Assembly (NCBI GenBank): GCA_041574955.1
Contig: JBFGNS010000206.1
Location: 1-6,476 of the forward strand
Direction of reading: 5' to 3'
DNA: 6,476 bases
Source: CALZJC01 sp041574955
GTDB taxonomy: Bacteria > Acidobacteriota > Thermoanaerobaculia > Multivoradales > JAHEKO01
Both the position numbers and the translations under genes were made by a program. Shown one piece after another: positions 1-5,009 of this stretch. Under the pieces are notes generated by a model, which was not told where the DNA came from, searched no databases, and saw only the letters and a program-made list of their open reading frames with translations. Within the stretch, counting starts at the first letter, position 1, and the number at the start of each line of letters is the position of its first letter.

Positions 1-129
1 GACGGGCTGACCGCGGCGGCGCAGCTGGCGGACGGCCGGCTGGAGGTCGTGCGCCGCCAGGTCGACAGCAACCCGTTCACCGGCGAGATGCGGGAGAGCG
101 TGGCGCGCCACTCGGCGCCGGGGGCGTAG
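1..129 (+). CDS. PstC N-terminal-domain fragment, cut off by an in-frame TAG (partial at left edge)
   Basis: Frame 1 is open from the window edge to a TAG at 127-129 and encodes 42 residues (DGLTAAAQLADGRL... to SAPGA). The stretch around ADGRLEVVRRQV and NPFTGE resembles the periplasmic domain that precedes the permease part of long-form PstC proteins, from my memory of the Pseudomonas type. The reading frame after the stop is the same one and continues that domain. I therefore infer that this is the upstream piece of the same gene as 145-1671, separated by a single nonsense codon rather than by a frameshift. It could instead be the end of an unrelated upstream gene, since 42 residues are too few to prove homology. 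The N-terminal membrane anchor expected of long PstC would lie off the left edge. Confidence 0.55.
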   Translation, partial: DGLTAAAQLADGRLEVVRRQVDSNPFTGEMRESVARHSAPGA

Positions 130-136
130 CGGCGCC
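114..136. repeat. 7-bp perfect inverted repeat flanking the TAG stop
   Basis: GGCGCCG at 114-120 and CGGCGCC at 130-136 are perfect reverse complements around a nine-base loop, GGGGCGTAG, which contains the stop codon. There is no T-run after it, so it is not a classical terminator. In DNA this rich in G and C such a palindrome can arise by chance. Its position on the stop is notable because strong GC hairpins are places where read or polymerase errors can occur. Confidence 0.4.
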
Positions 137-144
137 GCCGGCTG

Positions 145-1671
145 GTGCTGTCCGCCGATCAGCGCGACCGGTACGGCGGCACCGGTGGCGGCGAGCTGCT
201 GTGGGGGCAGCTCGCCGGCGGCCGGCCGCACGATCTCGAGGTCACCTCGGCGGGCTCTTCGGGGGTCACCGCGCTGACCCTCCTGCTGGGGCACCGGGCG
301 CTGGTGGTCGGCCAGGCCGATGGCGCGCTCGGTGTCTGGGTCCGGGTCCGCGAGGGCGAAGAGGGCGAGCGGTTCCGGCTCACCCGGGTGCGCGACTTCG
401 CGCCCCGCCGCGCGGCGGTCCACCTGCTCGAGCCTTCGCAGCGAAACCGCGGCTTCCTCGCCCACGACCTCGACGGCGGCCTGGGGCTGTACTACAACAC
501 CTCGCACCGGGTGCTGTGGTCGGGCACCTCACCGCTGCCCGCCGCCAGCGCCATGGCGTTCGCGCCCAAGGGCGACGGCGCGGTGCTGGCCGGCGGCGGC
601 CGGCTGGCGACGGTGGCGATCCACAACCCCCACCCCGAGATCTCGTGGCGCGCCCTGTTCGGCAGGGTCTGGTACGAGGGAGCGCGGCAGCCCGAGCACG
701 TCTGGCAGTCGACCGGCGCGACCGACGAGTTCGAATCCAAGCTGAGCCTGACGCCGCTGGTCGTCGGCACGCTCAAGGGGACGCTGTACTCGCTGCTGTT
801 GGCGGTGCCGCTGGGGGTGTTCGGCGCGATGTACGCCTCGCAGTTCATGCATCCGCGCCTGCTGGGCACGGTCAAGCCGGTGGTCGAGGTGATGGCGGCG
901 CTGCCCAGCGTGGTGCTCGGCTTTCTCGCCGGCCTTTGGCTGGCACCGCGGCTCGAGCGGCTGTTCCCCGCCCTGCTGCTGATGCTGGTGGTGCTGCCCG
1001 CCAGCGTGCTGCTCGCGGGATGGCTGTGGCGCAAGCTGCCGCAGCGGCTGCGCGGCCGGTTCGTCACCGGCTTCGAGGCGCTCGTCTTCGTGGTCGTGCT
1101 GGCCGCCGCCGCCGGTCTCTGCCTGCGGCTGTCGGCGCCGTTCGAGGCCTGGGCGTTCGGCAGCGATTTCCAGGCCTGGCTGCTGGCCGCCACCGGCCTG
1201 CCCTACGACCAGCGCAACGCGGTGGTGATCGGTCTGGCGATGGGCTTCGCGGTCATACCGATCATCTTCGCCATCGCCGAGGACGCCTTCTCCAACGTCC
1301 CCCGCAACCTGGTGGCCGGCTCGCTGGCGCTGGGCGCCAACCGCTGGCAGACGGTCACGCGGGTGGTGCTGCCTTCCGCCAGCCCGGGCATCTTCTCGGC
1401 GGTCATGATCGGCTTCGGCCGCGCCGTCGGCGAGACCATGATCGTGCTGATGGCCACCGGCAACACTCCGATCATGGACTGGAACCCGTTCAACGGCTTC
1501 CGCACGCTGTCGGCGAACATCGCGGTCGAGATTCCGGAAGCGCCCGTCTTCAGCACCCTCTACCGCGTGCTGTTCCTGGCGGCGCTGCTGCTGTTCGCGC
1601 TCACCTTCGTCATCAACACCGTCGCCGAGCTGGTTCGCCAGCGGCTGCGTCGCCGGTACGCCGAGCTGTGA
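145..1671 (+). CDS. pstC: Phosphate ABC transporter permease PstC, long form (5'-interrupted)
   Basis: PstC pairs with PstA to form the inner-membrane channel through which phosphate delivered by PstS is moved at the expense of ATP hydrolysed by PstB. From the GTG at 145 it encodes 508 residues. Residues 1 to about 195 are soluble and beta-propeller-like (VTALTLLLGHRALVVG, then SAMAFAPKGDG). They end in the VWYEG...VWQSTGATDEFE linker typical of long PstC. Hydrophobic segments follow at about 208-232, 246-268, 274-294, 309-329, 357-378, 413-436 and 471-492. The EAA loop that contacts the ATPase runs over about 379-419 (EDAFSNVPRN, SLALGA, VVLPSASPGI), and GRAVGETMIVLMATGNTPIMD is highly PstC-like (residues 425-445). 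No Shine-Dalgarno precedes GTG 145, and the frame is open from just after the TAG at 127-129, so the true start probably lies upstream of the window. Either the gene is interrupted or the stop is a sequence error. Family assignment is secure; the start is not. Confidence 0.93.
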   Translation: MLSADQRDRYGGTGGGELLWGQLAGGRPHDLEVTSAGSSGVTALTLLLGHRALVVGQADGALGVWVRVREGEEGERFRLTRVRDFAPRRAAVHLLEPSQRNRGFLAHDLDGGLGLYYNTSHRVLWSGTSPLPAASAMAFAPKGDGAVLAGGGRLATVAIHNPHPEISWRALFGRVWYEGARQPEHVWQSTGATDEFESKLSLTPLVVGTLKGTLYSLLLAVPLGVFGAMYASQFMHPRLLGTVKPVVEVMAALPSVVLGFLAGLWLAPRLERLFPALLLMLVVLPASVLLAGWLWRKLPQRLRGRFVTGFEALVFVVVLAAAAGLCLRLSAPFEAWAFGSDFQAWLLAATGLPYDQRNAVVIGLAMGFAVIPIIFAIAEDAFSNVPRNLVAGSLALGANRWQTVTRVVLPSASPGIFSAVMIGFGRAVGETMIVLMATGNTPIMDWNPFNGFRTLSANIAVEIPEAPVFSTLYRVLFLAALLLFALTFVINTVAELVRQRLRRRYAEL

Positions 1672-3317
1672 GGGGTCGAACTCCAGCGCAGCGCACCGAG
1701 GCGCTGGGTCACGCGCTGACCTGGCTGTGCGGCGGCGCCCTGGCGCTCAACCTGCTGCTGGTGGTCTTCCTGCTGGGACTGCTCGCCTGGCACGGGCTGG
1801 GTTACTTCTGGCAGCGGCCGCTGGTGGCGGTCGAGCTGGCCGACGGCGCTCGGCTGCTCGGCGAGGTGCACCACCGCGAGGCCGGTCGGCCGGCCGACGA
1901 CGACGGCGGCCAGCCGGTGCCCGACCGCATCCAGCTCAAGGTGGGCAACCGCGACGTCACCGGCGCCGATTTCGTCTGGCTGGAGGAGCCGGGCATCGCG
2001 GCCCGCAGCCGGCCGGCCGAGGCGGTGCTGCTGGAGCGGCTGGAGTGGGGCCACTTCTACGGCTTCCTGCGCGAGCTGCGCGACGGCGACCGGCTGCTGG
2101 CCGCCGGCGACGAGGCGGTGTGGCGCGAGCTGCCGGTGCTGCACCGCGACAAGCTGGCGCTGCGCGAGCGCATCCACGAGCTCGAGAGCGGGCCGATCGG
2201 CCGCATCAACTACCGGCTCGAGCAGCTGCGGCTGGCCACCCGCCGGGTGGAGCTCGAGGCGCCGCCGCCGGCCGAGCGCGAGCGGCGGCTGGCCGAGATC
2301 GCCGCCGACGCCGCCGCGGCCGAGGCCGATTACGCGGCGCTGGCCGAAGAGCTGTTCGCCCTGCGCGACGAGCTGATGCGCGAGGTGGTGGTGGCCGAGA
2401 CGGCGGCCGGGCGCAGCCAGCAGATCGCGGTCGGCTCGATCGTGCGCGCGCTGCGGCCCAACGCTATGGGAGCCGGCGACAAGCTGGGCCTCTACCTGTC
2501 GCGGGTCTGGGAGTTCGTCTCCGAAGACCCGCGCGAGTCGAACACCGAGGGCGGCATCTTCCCGGCCATCTTCGGCACCGTGCTGATGGTCTTCCTGATG
2601 TCGCTGGCGGTGGTGCCGCTGGGCGTGCTGGCGGCGCTGTATCTGCGCGAGTACGCGCGTCAGGGCGCGCTGGTGCGAGCGGTACGGATCGCGGTGAACA
2701 ACCTGGCGGGCGTGCCGTCGATCGTCTTCGGCGTGTTCGGTCTCGGCTTCTTCGTCTATCTCGTCGGCGGCACCATCGACCGCCTGTTCTACCCGGAGGC
2801 GCTGCCGACCCCGACCTACGGCACCGGCGGCATCCTGTGGGCGGCGCTCACCCTGGCGCTGCTCACCGTGCCGGTGGTGATCGTAGCCACCGAGGAGGGG
2901 CTGGCGGCGGTGCCGCGAGTGGTGCGCGAGGGCTCGCTGGCGCTCGGCGCCACCAAGCTGGAGACCGTCTGGCGGGTGGTGCTGCCGGCGGCGGCGCCGG
3001 GCATCCTGACCGGCATGATCCTGGCGATGGCGCGCGCCGCCGGCGAGGTGGCGCCGCTGATGATCGTCGGCATGGTCAAGCTGGCGCCCAGCCTGCCGAT
3101 CGACGCCCTGCCGCCGTTCCTCCATCTCGAGCGCAAGTTCATGCACCTCGGGTTCCACATCTACGACGTCGGCTTCCAGAGCCCGAACGTGGAAGCCACC
3201 AAGCCGCTGGTGTTCGCCACCGCCCTGCTGCTGATCGCCATCGTCACCGTGATGAACCTGGTGGCGATCGCGCTGCGCAACCACCTGCGTCGCAAGTACG
3301 CCGGCAGCGCGGTGTAG
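1668..3317 (+). CDS. pstA: Phosphate ABC transporter permease PstA, long form
   Basis: This is the second channel subunit of the Pst phosphate importer in the inner membrane. I chose GTG at 1668, which shares GTGA with the pstC stop. It gives 549 residues, close to the roughly 550 of long-form PstA, and implies translational coupling. The frame is open far upstream, but that part is a shadow of pstC. An N-terminal membrane segment (about 22-42) is followed by an extracytoplasmic insert of about 250 residues. That insert contains KVGNRDVTGADFVW (91-104), WGHFYGFL and a Glu/Arg/Ala-rich probable coiled coil (about 165-240), and ends at LRPNAMG. The permease domain begins near WEFVSEDPRESNTEGGIFPAIFG (from 281), with further hydrophobic segments at about 298-327, 342-368, 387-408, 443-472 and 513-537. 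The EAA loop is at about 409-448 (TEEGLAAVPR, SLALGATK, VVLPAAAPGI). MHLGFHIYDVGFQSPNVEA near the C-terminus (492-510) is characteristic of this subtype. The sequence looks intact. Confidence 0.95.
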   Translation: MRGRTPAQRTEALGHALTWLCGGALALNLLLVVFLLGLLAWHGLGYFWQRPLVAVELADGARLLGEVHHREAGRPADDDGGQPVPDRIQLKVGNRDVTGADFVWLEEPGIAARSRPAEAVLLERLEWGHFYGFLRELRDGDRLLAAGDEAVWRELPVLHRDKLALRERIHELESGPIGRINYRLEQLRLATRRVELEAPPPAERERRLAEIAADAAAAEADYAALAEELFALRDELMREVVVAETAAGRSQQIAVGSIVRALRPNAMGAGDKLGLYLSRVWEFVSEDPRESNTEGGIFPAIFGTVLMVFLMSLAVVPLGVLAALYLREYARQGALVRAVRIAVNNLAGVPSIVFGVFGLGFFVYLVGGTIDRLFYPEALPTPTYGTGGILWAALTLALLTVPVVIVATEEGLAAVPRVVREGSLALGATKLETVWRVVLPAAAPGILTGMILAMARAAGEVAPLMIVGMVKLAPSLPIDALPPFLHLERKFMHLGFHIYDVGFQSPNVEATKPLVFATALLLIAIVTVMNLVAIALRNHLRRKYAGSAV

Positions 3318-3332
3318 GCCGGCATTCGCCGC

Positions 3333-3337
3333 AGGAG
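3333..3337 (+). promoter_or_regulatory. Ribosome binding site of pstB
   Basis: AGGAG lies six bases before the ATG at 3344, in the 26-base gap between pstA and pstB. It fixes the pstB start, since the open frame extends far upstream into pstA. It is the clearest Shine-Dalgarno in the operon; pstC and pstA have none that I can see at their listed starts. Confidence 0.8.
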
Positions 3338-3343
3338 CGCACG

Positions 3344-4183
3344 ATGGAAACCACCCAGACCCTCGATCCGCCCGCAGCCGGCGCCGCGCCGGCCGCCGAG
3401 CGCGACCCCGCGATCACCCCGAAGATCTCCGACCCGGTTCTCGAGATCCTCGGGCTGTCGCTGTGGTACGGCGACACCCAGGCGCTCGACGACATCACGC
3501 TCGAGGTCCCGGCCAAGCGGATCACCGCCTTCATCGGGCCGTCGGGTTGCGGCAAGTCGACGCTCCTGCGCTGCGTCAACCGGCTCAACGACCTGATCGA
3601 CAGCGTGCGCATCACCGGCGACATCCGCTTCGAGGACGGCTCGATCTACGACCCGGCGATCGACATCAACGCGCTGCGCAAGCGGATCGGCATGGTGTTC
3701 CAGAAGTCCAACCCGTTCCCCAAGTCGATCTACGAGAACGTCGCCTACGGTCTGCGGATCCAGGGCATCAAGAAGCGCTCGGTGCTCGACGAGGCGGTGG
3801 AGAAGAGCCTGCGCAGCGCGGCGCTGTGGGACGAGGTCAAGGACCGGCTGAACGAGAGCGCCCTGGGCATGTCCGGCGGCCAGCAGCAGCGGCTGTGCAT
3901 CGCCCGCGCCATCGCCGTCGAGCCCGAGGTGATCCTGTTCGACGAGCCGTGCTCGGCGCTCGATCCGCGCGCCACCGCCAAGATCGAGGAGCTGATGCTG
4001 GACCTCAAGGAGCGCTATACCCAGGTCATCGTCACCCACAACATGCAGCAGGCGTCGCGCATCTCCGACTACACGGCGTTCCTCTACCTCGGCCGGCTGA
4101 TCGAGTACGGTGAGACCGAACAGCTGTTCATCCGGCCGCAGAAGAAGCAGACCGAGGACTACATCACCGGCCGCTTCGGCTAG
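3344..4183 (+). CDS. pstB: Phosphate import ATP-binding protein PstB
   Basis: PstB is the cytoplasmic ATPase that powers phosphate import through PstC/PstA. The protein has 279 residues, slightly longer than the usual 250-260 because of a Pro/Ala-rich N-terminal tail of about 30 residues. All ABC motifs are present. Walker A is GPSGCGKST (65-73), with PstB-typical LLRCVNRLNDL after it. The Q-loop is Q120 in GMVFQKSNPFPKSIYENVAYG, the signature is MSGGQQQRLCIAR (176-188), Walker B with catalytic Glu is VILFDEP (196-202, E201), the D-loop is SALD (204-207), and the switch His is H232 in VTHNMQQA. Met in place of Leu in LSGGQ is common in PstB. The C-terminal residues TEDYITGRFG are a PstB hallmark. 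It is the last gene of the visible operon, and no phoU follows. It appears fully functional. Confidence 0.98.
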   Translation: METTQTLDPPAAGAAPAAERDPAITPKISDPVLEILGLSLWYGDTQALDDITLEVPAKRITAFIGPSGCGKSTLLRCVNRLNDLIDSVRITGDIRFEDGSIYDPAIDINALRKRIGMVFQKSNPFPKSIYENVAYGLRIQGIKKRSVLDEAVEKSLRSAALWDEVKDRLNESALGMSGGQQQRLCIARAIAVEPEVILFDEPCSALDPRATAKIEELMLDLKERYTQVIVTHNMQQASRISDYTAFLYLGRLIEYGETEQLFIRPQKKQTEDYITGRFG

Positions 4184-4197
4184 CCGGTCGGGGGGGG
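4166..4197 (+). terminator. Weak hairpin over the pstB stop followed by a G8 tract (doubtful terminator)
   Basis: ACCGGC (4166-4171) can pair with GCCGGT (4183-4188) around an 11-base loop containing the TAG stop of pstB. It is followed by C and then eight G residues at 4190-4197. There is no T-run on either strand, so this does not meet the usual intrinsic-terminator criterion. It is listed because it is the only structured element between the convergent pstB and glycosyltransferase genes. Rho-dependent termination or simple transcript collision are equally possible. Confidence 0.2.
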
Positions 4198-4201
4198 CCG
4201 C

Positions 4202-4837
4202 TCACGGCTCGACGCCGAACGGCGCCAGCCGGTCGAGCGGCACGCGCGCCCAGAAGTGCCACCAGCGCGGCCGGCGGCTGCTCAGGTTGCCGCCGTGGAC
4301 GACCTGCAGCAGGTAGCGTCGCGGCAGTGCCCAGGCGCGGAAGCGCCGCGCCAGCTCGACGTGGTCGCACAGGTACGGGTTCAGCCCCGGGGCGAAGGCG
4401 GCCAGCGGCGAGGGGAGGCGGCGGGCGCGCGCGTAGAGCGCGCGGCGGGCCGGGTCGAGGCGGTAGAACCTGCGGGTGGAGTAGACCTGGTAGCCGCGCG
4501 GCGCGGCGTCCACGGCCTCGAACCAGCCGCGGTGGAGAGCGTCGTCGGTGTCCAGCCGGGTCAGCACCTGGCCTGGAGCCCCAGCCCAGCCGCCGTGCCA
4601 GTCGTCCTGCTCGACGACGCGGGCCCACGCCAGATCGGCGGTGCGGTCGGCGACGTAGGCGGCGCTGTCGCTCGAGCACAGCAGCACCGCCGGCACCCCG
4701 AGCGGGGATACGCTCGGCACGTACCAGCGGCGGAACAGCTCGAGGCGGCGGTCGAGCCAGGCCCGGTCGCGGTGACGCCCGGCGGTGGCGGCGTCGAGCC
4801 GGGGCACCGAGAAGCGCGAGACGATGACGTGGTGCAT
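4202..4837 (-). CDS. Putative glycosyltransferase, rhamnosyl transferase-like (PF11316-type)
   Basis: The protein has 211 residues from the ATG read from 4837, with no signal peptide or membrane segment, so it is probably cytoplasmic. It starts MHHVIVSRFSVPR, followed by a WLDRRLELFRRWYVPSV segment (27-43). It carries an acidic RLDTDDAL motif (94-101) and ends near LLQVVHGGNLSSR (176-188). From memory this order matches the putative rhamnosyl transferase family, whose members have T/S-R-F-N/S near the start, an R-L-D-x-D-D probable nucleotide-sugar/metal site and a VVHGGN motif. Donor and acceptor cannot be read from the sequence. The frame remains open to an ATG at 4978, but those extra 47 residues (Arg/Pro-rich) do not look like the family and would run over the promoter region of the neighbouring gene. 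I therefore prefer 4837, although no good Shine-Dalgarno precedes it. The stop is 18 bases from that of pstB, in convergent orientation. It is slightly short for the family as I recall it. Confidence 0.75.
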   Translation of the reverse strand: MHHVIVSRFSVPRLDAATAGRHRDRAWLDRRLELFRRWYVPSVSPLGVPAVLLCSSDSAAYVADRTADLAWARVVEQDDWHGGWAGAPGQVLTRLDTDDALHRGWFEAVDAAPRGYQVYSTRRFYRLDPARRALYARARRLPSPLAAFAPGLNPYLCDHVELARRFRAWALPRRYLLQVVHGGNLSSRRPRWWHFWARVPLDRLAPFGVEP

Positions 4838-4937
4838 CGGGGGTGAGCGGGACCACCGGCGGGGCGGTCGCACGAACCTATCACCGGCGTTCGGCCGGCG
4901 AGCTTCGCAGCGGTTCTGCTCATAGACGGCTGTCGAT

Positions 4938-4965
4938 TTGCCGCTCGGGTCCGCGACGGGATACT
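4938..4965 (+). promoter_or_regulatory. Candidate sigma-70-like promoter for the secreted repeat protein
   Basis: TTGCCG (4938-4943) and GATACT (4960-4965) are separated by 16 bases and match TTGACA and TATAAT at four of six positions each. Transcription would begin near 4972, leaving a leader of about 38 bases before the ATG at 5010. It lies in the 172-base divergent intergenic region (4838-5009), which is locally less GC-rich than the genes. For the minus-strand gene in the same region I saw no comparably good promoter. Single-site matches of this quality are only suggestive. Confidence 0.35.
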
Positions 4966-4997
4966 GTCCCCGAGTCACTCTGCTTCGCGAATTGGGG

Positions 4998-5002
4998 GAA
5001 GG
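4998..5002 (+). promoter_or_regulatory. Ribosome binding site of the secreted repeat protein
   Basis: GAAGG inside the purine run GGGGGAAGGGAA (4994-5005) sits seven bases before the ATG at 5010. It supports that start, which is also immediately followed by a signal peptide. Confidence 0.65.
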
Positions 5003-5009
5003 GAATCTG

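Noticed and set aside
201..1667. Open frame in the pstA phase running through the whole of pstC
   Set aside because: It overlaps the well-supported pstC. Its translation is dominated by Arg/Ala/Gly/Pro with no recognisable motif, which is the usual out-of-frame product of GC-rich coding DNA. pstA begins at 1668.
1560..3284. 574-codon antisense open frame opposite pstA
   Set aside because: The composition is low-complexity His/Gln/Arg/Asp/Gly, the mirror image of third-position GC bias on the coding strand. There is no domain, and pstA on the other strand is certain.
3161..4039. 292-codon antisense open frame opposite the pstA end and pstB
   Set aside because: It is Asp/Leu/Arg-rich, has no family resemblance, lies opposite a certain PstB coding region and crosses the pstA-pstB gap.
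4256..4846. Plus-strand open frame opposite the glycosyltransferase
   Set aside because: It is a Val/Gln/Gly/Arg-rich shadow with no motif, no ribosome binding site and no family resemblance.
4164..4856. Minus-strand open frame overlapping the glycosyltransferase in another phase
   Set aside because: The translation is almost entirely Arg/Pro/Ala. The neighbouring phase gives the motif-bearing glycosyltransferase.
4884..4898. Short inverted repeat CCGGC-GTTCG-GCCGG in the divergent region
   Set aside because: A five-base GC stem is expected by chance at this base composition, and there is no T-run or other supporting signal.
4838..4978. 47-residue N-terminal extension of the glycosyltransferase to the ATG at 4978
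   Set aside because: The extra residues are Arg/Pro-rich and unlike the family start, and they would overlap the candidate promoter of the divergent gene. The conserved-looking MHHVIVSRF begins at 4837.
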